Positions 41,476 to 49,309 of a DNA stretch of 64,000 nt are shown here, in pieces (position 1 is the stretch's first letter; the number at the start of each line of letters is the position of its first letter). The notes under the pieces were generated by a model that saw only the letters and a list, made by a program, of their open reading frames with translations, was not told the origin of the DNA and did no database searches. A program made the position numbers and the translations under genes. Source of the DNA: Anoxybacteroides rupiense (GTDB lineage Bacteria > Bacillota > Bacilli > Bacillales > Anoxybacillaceae); assembly GCF_014196195.1 (NCBI RefSeq), contig NZ_JACIDF010000001.1, positions 310,001 through 374,000 of the forward strand. Reading direction: 5' to 3'.

Positions 41476-41509
41476 CAAAAATACCCAGTGCCTCGAATAG
41501 GCACTGGGT
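41476..41509 (-). terminator. Terminator of the CAP-domain gene
   Basis: ACCCAGTGCCT and AGGCACTGGGT form an 11-bp stem around a 5-base loop, followed by ATTTTTG on the minus strand. It is about 85 bases after the stop. Confidence 0.75.
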
Positions 41510-41593
41510 GCAATGAATATATGACTTGCCGGCTACGTACGGCAAAGAAATGAAGAATCATACTGCTCTTTATTAAGGACGTATCCACACACC

Positions 41594-42316
41594 TTATTTT
41601 TTGATAAATTGCTGTGTCCAGATATATCCATTTTCTTCAAAGCCGACACCGATATGAGTGTAATTTTTATTTAAAATATTGGCACGATGCCCTTCACTGT
41701 TCATCCAAGCTGTTACAACTTCCTGAGGGGTACGCTGACCTTTCGCAATATTTTCCCCAGCTGCTGTATAAGAGATACCGAATTTTTTCATCATATCAAA
41801 TGGAGAACCATATGTTGGGCTAGTATGTGAAAAATAATTATTGACTGCCATATCTCTTGATTTTTCACGTGCCACTTTGCTTAGTGCTAAATCCACTTGT
41901 AAAGGCGGTAGCCCATATTTTGCTCGCTCTTTATTGGTTAAATCGACTACTTGTTGTTCATATGCCTTTAATCCCGTTTCCGTCGTTTTAGTATTTTGAT
42001 TTTGTGTCGACTTGGTATTTTGATTTTGTGTCGACGGAGTTGCAGAAGTATTTTGCCCAGAAGCGGCTGGTTTTTTAACAGTTGTCTGCTGTGGTGCATT
42101 CACTTTTGTCTTCTCTGTTTTATATAAGGTGAATGGAATTTTCCCTTGAAGCCATTTTTCAATTTCTTGAAAGTTGGATACTTGAACAGTATATTTAACT
42201 TCTTTCCCGTTAGCTGCTGGACATGGAGTCATCCCAGCCGCCTCCGTCTTCGCCGTAAACGTTACTCCTGCAATCGCTAAAGATGCAGCAAGTGAAAGTA
42301 CGATTTTTTTATTCAT
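41594..42316 (-). CDS. Secreted CAP/SCP-domain protein (YkwD-like)
   Basis: The 240-residue protein has a signal peptide (MNKKIVLSLAASLAIAGVTF..., cleavage near TEA-AG), a region of about 50 residues, a low-complexity Thr/Gln/Asn linker with a tandem repeat (STQNQNTK twice), and a C-terminal CAP domain (about 118-240). CAP hallmarks are VVDLTNKERAKYGLPPLQVD, the His of NYFSHTSP, GENIAKG, WMNSEGHRANILN and HIGVGF. AAGGAGGAG sits before the ATG at 42316. The YkwD group is secreted or spore/cell-wall associated in Bacilli, with no proven biochemical activity. It is monocistronic. Confidence 0.92.
   Translation of the reverse strand: MNKKIVLSLAASLAIAGVTFTAKTEAAGMTPCPAANGKEVKYTVQVSNFQEIEKWLQGKIPFTLYKTEKTKVNAPQQTTVKKPAASGQNTSATPSTQNQNTKSTQNQNTKTTETGLKAYEQQVVDLTNKERAKYGLPPLQVDLALSKVAREKSRDMAVNNYFSHTSPTYGSPFDMMKKFGISYTAAGENIAKGQRTPQEVVTAWMNSEGHRANILNKNYTHIGVGFEENGYIWTQQFIKK
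41991..42035 (-). repeat. 24-bp tandem repeat inside the CAP-domain gene linker
   Basis: A 21-base sequence, GTATTTTGATTTTGTGTCGAC, occurs at 41991-42011 and again at 42015-42035, a 24-base period encoding the repeated linker peptide. The exact identity implies a recent duplication. Confidence 0.85.
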
Positions 42317-42926
42317 CGTTTCTCCTCCTTCAATCTCATCTCTTGCGTGCATCTTCATGATAACATGGACTTTTTGTAATATTTATGGATAAATAAGGTA
42401 ACTAAAAATCTCCAGCTTTATTTTCCAAAAAAAACCTATGTTTTCATTAAAAAAATCTTGGATCGTTCATGAAACAACAGGAGTTTCAAAAAAATATCTT
42501 TCATTCCTATGAAAACCTTCTATACCTAATTCATAATCACTTTTTATTATTTTCCGTAAAAATAAGTCTTGACAATATTTTTGAAGAAGATGTTCGTTAA
42601 CATTTTTTACACGCTTATTACAACGATCCCTTTTATTTTACAATTTTCTTACTGGTAAAATATAGGGGTTCATTGAGCATGATAGGCAGCGGCGACCGAT
42701 ATCACTCGATCCTCACATTCGTATGTAATCAGATAAAGCTTCACTTCTACCCGTGAATTTTTACAGATACCATTCATCTGTATATAGCATGGACAATCAG
42801 TTAACGGATTGGATCTCGCACACGAGTATCTTACTTGAGATATTCCTTTTCATTTTTCATGATCTAAGAGCGAGCTTCTTGTGTTTATTCCACCAACTTT
42901 TCAAAAACGAGCAGCCATCAAAGCAC
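42317..42926. other. Gene-free stretch between CAP-domain and cupin genes
   Basis: About 600 bases between divergent genes are A/T-rich and contain no coding-like frame. Only the sigma-K-like motif at the right end stood out. Confidence 0.4.
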
Positions 42927-42954
42927 ACCAAACAAGCTACGGCTGCATAACATG
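42927..42954 (+). promoter_or_regulatory. Candidate sigma-K promoter of the tandem cupin operon
   Basis: AC (42927-42928), 17 bases, then CATAACATG (42946-42954) matches AC-N16/17-CATANNNTA except for the last base. It is about 43 bases before the first cupin ATG. Other AC dinucleotides nearby make this tentative. Confidence 0.35.
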
Positions 42955-42997
42955 CCTATACAGTCTGAACACCAAATCAAAGAGGGGAATCACTATT

Positions 42998-43648
42998 ATG
43001 ACTTCATCAGTTGATTATACGTCTCCATCTGCTCAATACGCCTTTGATGTCAACCAAAGTCCATTGTTTAAATTGGACCAAAACAATTATATTAATGTGC
43101 TAGGCATCAAGCAATTAAATACATTAGAAAATATTTCGCTTCTTGATATTTTTCTCAGCACCGATCATGTAGTAGAACCGCACTATCATCAAAACGCAGC
43201 CGAATTAGTTTATTGCATTTCTGGCGCTGTCACCATTTCCATGCTGAATCCATTTACAAAAAAAGTTCTTAGCTACTCGATTACTCCCGGACAGGTGGTC
43301 AACATTCCTCAAGGATGGTGGCATTATGAAATCGCTACAGTAGACCGCACTCATCTTCTCGCTATTTTTAATGCATCCACTCCAGAAGTGATTCTCGGTT
43401 CCGACATTCTAAAACTTACTCCTTCCTATATGATGGCCCATACCTATTGTATGGACGAAAATCAATGGAAACAGACCATTGCACCTGTTCAACCATCCAC
43501 CTATATCGGCCCATATAAAAATTGCCATCGTGGGACAGCAAACCAATCTCATCCCTATCCTTACCAGCAGCCGTACCAGCATCAGCCAATCTCTTATATT
43601 CCCCAATATCCGTCGTACTTAAGAGAAAATGGCTCTTCTCGACAATAG
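42998..43648 (+). CDS. Single-domain cupin protein with Tyr/Pro/Gln-rich tail (first of a pair)
   Basis: The 216-residue protein has a germin/oxalate-decarboxylase-like cupin (about residues 60-150). Motif 1 EPHYHQNAAELVYCISG fits G/H-x-H-x4-E-x6-G with all metal ligands, and motif 2 GQVVNIPQGWWH supplies the last His. It thus looks able to bind Mn or Fe. The C-terminal 40 residues are rich in Tyr, Pro, Gln and His (PYPYQQPYQHQPISYIPQYP), a composition seen in spore-coat proteins. There is no signal peptide. AGAGGGGA precedes the ATG at 42998; longer readings upstream lack support. It is followed by a paralogue after 12 bases. Enzymatic activity is not established. Confidence 0.8.
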   Translation: MTSSVDYTSPSAQYAFDVNQSPLFKLDQNNYINVLGIKQLNTLENISLLDIFLSTDHVVEPHYHQNAAELVYCISGAVTISMLNPFTKKVLSYSITPGQVVNIPQGWWHYEIATVDRTHLLAIFNASTPEVILGSDILKLTPSYMMAHTYCMDENQWKQTIAPVQPSTYIGPYKNCHRGTANQSHPYPYQQPYQHQPISYIPQYPSYLRENGSSRQ

Positions 43649-43660
43649 GAGGAATCGTTT

Positions 43661-44338
43661 ATGAGAAAATCCGGATTTGTTCCCAACAACACAAATATCA
43701 AAAAAACAAGTGGCACTCCCAATCTTTTTTTCGACTCAAGAGATAACATCTTTTTTCAACGAGATGATGAAAATATTGCCTATGAGGTCACCTCGACACA
43801 AATACCAGCAATGGTAGGAGGAGCTTTTGTCGATCTCTATCTCACAAAGGGACATATTCGCGAACCGCATTGGCATCCGAATGCGTGGGAACTGGATGTA
43901 GTTGTTTCCGGCGAAGCACTGATTTCGATTGTCGATCCTGATACAAATAAGCTCCATCATTATAAAGCGAAGGCGGGTCAAATTGTCTTTATTCCAATGG
44001 CTTGGTGGCATTGGATCAGGCCAGCATCAGAAAAAGTACATCTTCATCTCTTTTTTAACAATGATCAATTCGAAACAGCAGAAGGCTCCGATACGCTACG
44101 TCTCACGCCACCTGAAGTTTTCAAGCTGGCTTACGGGCTTGATGTCAATCAAATCGCCGATGCTCTTTCACCAATTAAAGAATCCGTCGTTATCGGTCCT
44201 CCTTCGGAAAGCCATTCGTTAAACAAAGATAGTCTTTCTTCCAGTCGAGACCGCTTCGTTCCAAGGAAGGCGAAACAAAAACAATGGAGCGAGCAAGAAA
44301 TATCCATCCAGATCAATGACAAGGAAATTCGCTTCTAA
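43661..44338 (+). CDS. Single-domain cupin protein (second of a pair)
   Basis: The 225-residue paralogue of the preceding gene carries motif 1 EPHWHPNAWELDVVVSG (about 68-84) with intact His, His and Glu, and motif 2 GQIVFIPMAWWHWIRP, where Ala replaces the usual Gly of PxG. HWHPNA resembles the metal site of oxalate decarboxylases. The N-terminal 30 residues (NNTNIKKTSGTPNLFFDSRD) and a charged tail flank the domain; no signal peptide. ATAGGAGGAATC serves the ATG, so it is co-transcribed with the first cupin. Both proteins share DxLRLTPPE/SDILKLTP segments. A role in spore coat or sugar/oxalate chemistry is conjecture. Confidence 0.8.
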   Translation: MRKSGFVPNNTNIKKTSGTPNLFFDSRDNIFFQRDDENIAYEVTSTQIPAMVGGAFVDLYLTKGHIREPHWHPNAWELDVVVSGEALISIVDPDTNKLHHYKAKAGQIVFIPMAWWHWIRPASEKVHLHLFFNNDQFETAEGSDTLRLTPPEVFKLAYGLDVNQIADALSPIKESVVIGPPSESHSLNKDSLSSSRDRFVPRKAKQKQWSEQEISIQINDKEIRF

Positions 44339-44362
44339 AATAACAACGTATCAGAAGTCTTT

Positions 44363-44560
44363 TCATCCTATTGAATAAATCATCATTTTAAATGGATCAT
44401 ACAGAAACGTATCTTTTTCATATTTGCGTTTTTGATATAGCAAGCGGTCCGAATTCTTGCCGTCCACTCCTAAAAAGCAAGCCGACTCCTGCTCCAATGA
44501 GTGAAACATCCTTGACGTTTCTTTCAAAGCCTCATTCGTTTCATTTTTAATAAAAAACTC
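44363..44560 (-). other. Coding-like minus-strand frame without a start, overlapping murQ terminator
   Basis: A frame runs from 44560 to a TGA at 44363-44365 and reads like a real protein end: EFFIKNETNEALKETSR, then MFHSLEQESACFLGVDGKNS and KRKYEKDTFLYDPFKMMIYS. It is open back to just after the murQ stop, but has no ATG/GTG/TTG with a ribosome binding site; the first ATG is at 44509. Its upstream part overlaps the terminator hairpin. It could be the 3' remnant of a gene lost when murQ was placed here. No family is recognised. Confidence 0.35.
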
Positions 44561-44581
44561 CCGCCTTTCTATCGGCAGGAG
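44552..44581 (-). terminator. Terminator of the mur operon (after murQ)
   Basis: On the minus strand CTCCTGCC and GGCGGGAG form an 8-bp stem with one G-U pair, followed by TTTTTTATT. It lies 24 bases after the murQ stop. Confidence 0.75.
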
Positions 44582-44605
44582 AGAGTAATGATACGATCAG
44601 CGTTT

Positions 44606-45505
44606 TCATTTCAGCTGCGATTGAATCGCGCTGCGCAAATGACCGTTATGACGGCGAAGCACATGAAATACTTCTTCACCCGTCAAACCGGTCATCAGCG
44701 CTAAAATCGCCGCTTTGGCAGATTGATACGTTTTGAGTGCTTGCTCTGCCTCTTCTTCGCTTACATCGGCGATTTCGATAATCATATTCTTAGCCCGCAT
44801 CAACAGTTTTTCATTCGTTGGAACGACATCGACCATGAGGTTGCTGTATACTTTACCGCTGCGAATCATGGCAGCGGTCGTAATCATATTTAAAACAAGC
44901 TTTTGTGCGGTACCCGCTTTCAGTCTTGTCGATCCTGCTACTACCTCTGGACCTGTTAAAACGACAATTGGATAATCCGCTATCTTCTCCATTTCCGAAT
45001 TTTTCGTGCAAGTGATAGCCGCCACCGTAGCTTCGACAGATTTGGCATATTTCATCGCTGCCAATGTATAAGGAGTTCTTCCGCTGGCGGCAATTCCAAT
45101 GACGACATCCTTTTGATTGACATGAATTTGCTTCATATCTTCTATAGCCTGCTCAATGTTATCTTCTGCTCCTTCCAAAGCAGACTGCAAAGCTTTTTCG
45201 CCTCCAGCAATCACACCGATTACCTGCTCCTTTGGAACACCATAAGTCGGTGGACATTCTGATGCATCCAGCACTCCTAAACGCCCGCTTGTACCGGCCC
45301 CGACATAGATAAGGCGTCCGCCGCTACCGAATGCTGCGACGACCCGATCGATCACTTCCGCAATGACAGGCAAAACCCGCTCCACAGCTTTTGGAACAGA
45401 TTGGTCTTCTTTATTCATTTGTCTTATAATCTCTAGACTAGATAACGTATCGATATCCAGCGTATGGACGTTTCTTTTTTCTGTGTCAATTTGCCGAAGG
45501 TTCAT
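44606..45505 (-). CDS. murQ: N-acetylmuramic acid 6-phosphate etherase
   Basis: The 299-residue enzyme cleaves the D-lactyl ether of MurNAc-6-phosphate to give GlcNAc-6-phosphate in the cytoplasm. A SIS domain contains GGRLIYVGAGTSGRLGVLDA followed by SECPPTYG, the MurQ signature with the catalytic Glu (about 62-90), and ASGRTPYTLAAM, then STRLKAGTAQKLVLNM. The length equals that of other MurQ proteins. It is the last gene of the murR-murP-mupG-murQ cluster, 58 bases after mupG, and ends at its own terminator. Confidence 0.97.
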   Translation of the reverse strand: MNLRQIDTEKRNVHTLDIDTLSSLEIIRQMNKEDQSVPKAVERVLPVIAEVIDRVVAAFGSGGRLIYVGAGTSGRLGVLDASECPPTYGVPKEQVIGVIAGGEKALQSALEGAEDNIEQAIEDMKQIHVNQKDVVIGIAASGRTPYTLAAMKYAKSVEATVAAITCTKNSEMEKIADYPIVVLTGPEVVAGSTRLKAGTAQKLVLNMITTAAMIRSGKVYSNLMVDVVPTNEKLLMRAKNMIIEIADVSEEEAEQALKTYQSAKAAILALMTGLTGEEVFHVLRRHNGHLRSAIQSQLK

Positions 45506-45563
45506 GATGCCATCTTCCTTTCTGATCCAACCCTTTCATCATGTTAAATAAACACATCCATAT

Positions 45564-46637
45564 TCATGAAACTGATGACTGTACGATTATGCGAAACTTT
45601 TGACCTGGACCAATGCATTCTAGAAGCGGAATATCTTCATCTACCACCTTTGCTACTACATTGACTCTCGCATCCTTCGGCAAGCTTCGTTTCGTAATTT
45701 GCAGCTCGCCTGCATATCTGTTGTATAAATCATTGTCAATCGTAACAGAGCCTTTTGTGCGACTGATCACAGATGACGGCATAATCTTCATGCCATTCTT
45801 TTGTGCATAAAGTCTAGACTCTTGCGATCGAATCACATCCCTGGCCAGATCTAACCGATTCGTATGAGTGCCTTCAACAAGCAAACGCAGGTTTTCATCG
45901 TCTTGATTCTTCATCACACATCTAAGTGGAACGATTTTTTCGGCTAACGATGCCAGTAACGATAATGTGCAGTCTTTAGCCGAAATATCACCAATCAATA
46001 CGTGATCGACATGATATTGAAATAACAGTTCGGCACACGCAAGATGTGGTGCTTGCTTCCGGTGCTTCTCCAATGTCGGCAGTCCTGCATATAGGGGGCC
46101 TCTCAGCTTATGATCGCCAGGAATAAATGCTGTTGTCGCAATACCGTATTGCTGAAACATTTGATTGCGCGCAACGAAAAAACGAACATCAAGGCCCGTT
46201 TCCGGCCTTGGATAAAAATTGTGCCAAGCCTCAACATTTTGAATGTTTAACCCTAAGCCGATCCATCTCTTCAGCATGTCTTCATTGACCGTGCTAGCAT
46301 TTAAGCCAATTTTCATTTGCTTTGACCATTCTACGATTTCTTGATCATTGTAACCATCATCTAAGCGAAGCCCTGTCACGCCCCATGCAACAAGCTCTGT
46401 TGGCTGATCCATGTTCAAATATGCCAACGATTGAGAAGATACATCAACAAATAATAACATATTATATTGTTTGGCGAGCATCCCTAGTCGCTTTAACCGC
46501 TCTCTATACACAGCTGGATCATCTTCAGGAATATGAAGCGAAGTAAAAATGGATTGGAGTTGATAGGATTGGGCCTTCGCCACAAGCGGTTCCATATGAC
46601 GTGGATCATTGCCTAAATATACAGAAATCCCAAGCAT
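45564..46637 (-). CDS. mupG: 6-phospho-N-acetylmuramidase, MupG type (DUF871)
   Basis: The 357-residue protein is a DUF871 member with an N-terminal TIM-barrel part (MLGISVYLG..., IFTSLHIPEDD, GLRLDDGYND, GLNASTVNED) and a C-terminal cyclophilin-like barrel (RVNVVAKVVDEDIPLLECIG). In Staphylococcus aureus MupG hydrolyses MurNAc-6P-GlcNAc taken up by MurP, within a mupG-murQ-murP-murR cluster. The same genes surround it here, so that role is well supported. AGAGGTGGAAGC precedes the ATG at 46637; the frame is open upstream to 46697 without support. A large stem-loop lies between murP and this gene. Confidence 0.9.
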   Translation of the reverse strand: MLGISVYLGNDPRHMEPLVAKAQSYQLQSIFTSLHIPEDDPAVYRERLKRLGMLAKQYNMLLFVDVSSQSLAYLNMDQPTELVAWGVTGLRLDDGYNDQEIVEWSKQMKIGLNASTVNEDMLKRWIGLGLNIQNVEAWHNFYPRPETGLDVRFFVARNQMFQQYGIATTAFIPGDHKLRGPLYAGLPTLEKHRKQAPHLACAELLFQYHVDHVLIGDISAKDCTLSLLASLAEKIVPLRCVMKNQDDENLRLLVEGTHTNRLDLARDVIRSQESRLYAQKNGMKIMPSSVISRTKGSVTIDNDLYNRYAGELQITKRSLPKDARVNVVAKVVDEDIPLLECIGPGQKFRIIVQSSVS

Positions 46638-46661
46638 GCTTCCACCTCTTCTAAACGATAC

Positions 46662-46720
46662 AAGCGGTCTCAAAATGGGCGAATTTCCTGATCGCACTGC
46701 TTCAGCATTGGAGACCGCTT
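46662..46720 (-). repeat. Long stem-loop in the murP-mupG gap
   Basis: AAGCGGTCTC (46662-46671) and GAGACCGCTT (46711-46720) pair perfectly around 39 bases, with some further inner pairing. It lacks a T-run, so it may be an RNA processing or stability element between cistrons. Confidence 0.55.
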
Positions 46721-46794
46721 TGAATCTGCTTCGTTAAAATTTCTATTGGCTAAACGGAATAAAGGAGAGGTTCCTTCATCAGCGGAACTTATGA

Positions 46795-48192
46795 TTAGTT
46801 AAGTGTTGCATTCGTCTGTCCGCTTTTTCCAAGATCCCTTGTCATGGCCTCATTAAATCCAAATAAATAAGTAAAAATAAAGCCGAATAAATAAGCAATC
46901 AACAAACCGATGAGATAATAGACGATTTGCTGGGCATGAACTAAAAAGGCCAATGGCAAACCAGATACGCCGATAGCAATCGTTGCTACATGAAAATAAG
47001 CTTGAAAAGCGCCTCCTACCGCTGCACCTAAACAAGCGGTAACAAACGGTCTTCCTAAAGGTAATGTAACGCCAAAAATAAGCGGTTCGCCAATTCCTAA
47101 AATGCCGACAGGAAGTCCCCCTTTAATAATTTTGCGAAGCTGAGCATTCTTTGTTTTAAAATAAATCGCAAATGCAGCTCCTACCTGACCGGCACCCCCC
47201 ATGGCCAATATCGGCAACAAAGGATCGTCGCCGATGGATTGAATCAGCTCCATATGCACAGGCGTCAGCCCTTGATGAAGACCGGTAACGACTAAAGGAA
47301 GGAATGTTCCAGCCAGAATGATTCCTGATAAAATGCCACCAGCGTCAATTAAACTGACTAATCCTTTCGTAATCAAATCGGAAATCCAACCTCCAACAGG
47401 CTGAAGAACGATGAGAGTAGCGATCCCCGTGATGAGGACAGAAATAGTCGGTGTTACAATCATATCGATAGAGGTAGGGACAAAGCGACGAATTTTCTTT
47501 TCTATCCAAGCCATGAAAACAGCTGCAAGCATCACCCCGATTAATCCTCCGCGTCCAGGCACCAGCTTTTCGCCAAAAAGCGTGAGATCCGCAAGCGCCG
47601 GATTAATAATTAAAATGCCGGCAATACCGCCAAGAGCAGGAGTTCCGCCAAACTCTCTCGCCGTATTTATACCGACAAAAATGCCAAGATAGCTAAAGAG
47701 CCCCCAGCCGATAAAATTTAAAATCGAGATGATGGCTGAATCTGGATCGGCTCCTGCGCGAATAAAGACATTCGTGATTCCAGCGATTAAACCTGAAGCA
47801 ACAATTGCTGGAATCAGCGGAATGAAAATGCTTGAGATTTTTCGCAAAAACAGCTTAAATGGCGTTGCGTTTTTTAGCTTTAAGTCGGCTTTTGTCTGTT
47901 CGGCAAGATGAGCCCATTCATTGGCATTCAATGATTGAATATCTGTTCCACTTTGTTTGGCGATTTCCTCGGCCACCTTTGTCACAATTCCTGGTCCTAA
48001 AATAATTTGCAGTGTTTCTTGCTCAACTACACCAAGTACACCATCAATGTTTTTCAATCCATCGATATCCACTTTACTGTGATCCACAAGCGTGATTCTT
48101 AATCGTGTCATGCAATGAGACAGACGATCAATGTTTTGATAGCCGCTAAGCTTTTCGACAATTTCCTTTGCCAGCCGTTCATATTTCTCCAT
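46795..48192 (-). CDS. murP: PTS EIIBC component for MurNAc (and MurNAc-GlcNAc)
   Basis: The 465-residue protein has an N-terminal IIB domain with the phospho-cysteine in IDRLSHCMTRLRITL (about residue 27) and a IIC domain with about ten membrane helices (from residue 105), including the substrate motif GIGEPLIFGVTLPLGRPF. There is no IIA domain, as in other MurP proteins, which borrow the glucose IIA. It imports and phosphorylates the sugar. AAGGAGGAAAAATA precedes the ATG at 48192. It lies 78 bases after murR and 157 before mupG. Specificity is assigned from the neighbours murQ and mupG. Confidence 0.92.
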   Translation of the reverse strand: MEKYERLAKEIVEKLSGYQNIDRLSHCMTRLRITLVDHSKVDIDGLKNIDGVLGVVEQETLQIILGPGIVTKVAEEIAKQSGTDIQSLNANEWAHLAEQTKADLKLKNATPFKLFLRKISSIFIPLIPAIVASGLIAGITNVFIRAGADPDSAIISILNFIGWGLFSYLGIFVGINTAREFGGTPALGGIAGILIINPALADLTLFGEKLVPGRGGLIGVMLAAVFMAWIEKKIRRFVPTSIDMIVTPTISVLITGIATLIVLQPVGGWISDLITKGLVSLIDAGGILSGIILAGTFLPLVVTGLHQGLTPVHMELIQSIGDDPLLPILAMGGAGQVGAAFAIYFKTKNAQLRKIIKGGLPVGILGIGEPLIFGVTLPLGRPFVTACLGAAVGGAFQAYFHVATIAIGVSGLPLAFLVHAQQIVYYLIGLLIAYLFGFIFTYLFGFNEAMTRDLGKSGQTNATLN

Positions 48193-48270
48193 TATTTTTC
48201 CTCCTTGTTCTTCATGCCTAAACCAAGAACAACCCGTCAAAAAGAGAAATTGGCGTTTGTGAATGCGCAG

Positions 48271-49131
48271 TTATTGATCGCTTCGCTTCAATCGTTTGAC
48301 CGCTTCCCGCGTTCGGTCTAGCGCGGCAATGCTTTCTTCATAAGCTCGGCTGACAATGCCGACATAGAGAATATCAACCACGTTAAGCTGAGAAATTCTT
48401 GAACTCATAGCTCCGCTGCGGATGCTTTTTTCTAATGAGCTTATATATAGCGAAATATCAGCCAGCTCAGACACTGGATTCACTCCAAATTTTGTTAAAG
48501 AAATAACAGTGGCTCCGTTTGCTTTCGCTAATGCTAATGCTTCAATAATCCCTTCCGTTTGTCCAGAATAAGAAATGCCAAAGGCAACGTCCGCTTCGGT
48601 CAAATTAGCGCTCATCATTCCTTGTGTATCATAGTCAAATGCAGCTTCACACCAGCGATTGATCCTTGTTAGCTTTTGCTTTAAATCTTGAACGATCACC
48701 GCTGAAGCCCCTATGCCATATACAGCAATTTTACGCGCTCTGCTTAAAGCATGAACGGCTTTTTCTACAGCATCTATCGATAAAACTGACAATGTATCTT
48801 GAATGGATTGAATATTGTTGTTCGACACAGAAGCGATGATAGAGGCCATTGAACCATCAATCGGGATTTCTTGGTAAGATGATCCGCTTGGCTCATTTTG
48901 TTTGGCCAAATCGACAGCAATTTTTAGCTTTAGTTCACGAAAGCCCTTACAATTCAACGTTCGTGCCAAACGAATAATCGTAGCTTCACTCACATTCGCT
49001 TGCTCTGACAGCTTTTGGATTGAAAGATGAACCACCTCCTCAGCATGCGTTAAAATATACTCAGCTGCCTTTCGTTCTGCTGGCTTTAACGAATCAAGCG
49101 CCTCCTGAATACTAATGAAGCCTCCTTTCAA
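48271..49131 (-). CDS. murR: MurR/RpiR-family regulator of the mur operon
   Basis: The 286-residue protein has an RpiR helix-turn-helix at the N-terminus (SIQKLSEQANVSEATIIRLA, about 37-56) and a SIS sugar-phosphate domain (VYGIGASAVIVQDLKQKL, and FGISYSGQTEGIIEALALAK, about 135-215). MurR of Enterobacteria represses murQP and senses MurNAc-6-phosphate. The TTG start is preceded by GGGAGG 8 bases away. It opens the cluster murR-murP-mupG-murQ. Upstream, GAAACC and GTTTC half sites about 25 bases apart (near 49170-49200) could be operator parts, but this is weak. Confidence 0.9.
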   Translation of the reverse strand: MKGGFISIQEALDSLKPAERKAAEYILTHAEEVVHLSIQKLSEQANVSEATIIRLARTLNCKGFRELKLKIAVDLAKQNEPSGSSYQEIPIDGSMASIIASVSNNNIQSIQDTLSVLSIDAVEKAVHALSRARKIAVYGIGASAVIVQDLKQKLTRINRWCEAAFDYDTQGMMSANLTEADVAFGISYSGQTEGIIEALALAKANGATVISLTKFGVNPVSELADISLYISSLEKSIRSGAMSSRISQLNVVDILYVGIVSRAYEESIAALDRTREAVKRLKRSDQ

Positions 49132-49264
49132 TTTGTTTTCCTCCCTTCACACTATGTATACTCCGCATCTGAAACTTTATTGCAACATTCCATGGTTTCT
49201 CTGAATTTTTATTTCATTCCACCTATCTTCCACAAGATCGCATGTTCCATGTGATCAAACGCCA

Positions 49265-49301
49265 AACAAAAAGCGCAGCTCCCATGATAAGGAAGCTGCG
49301 C
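49265..49301 (-). terminator. Terminator of mutSL
   Basis: GCGCAGCT and AGCTGCGC form a perfect 8-bp stem (extended by a few pairs), followed by TTTTTGTTTGG on the minus strand, 8 bases after the mutL stop. Confidence 0.85.
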
Positions 49302-49309
49302 GGATGGGG

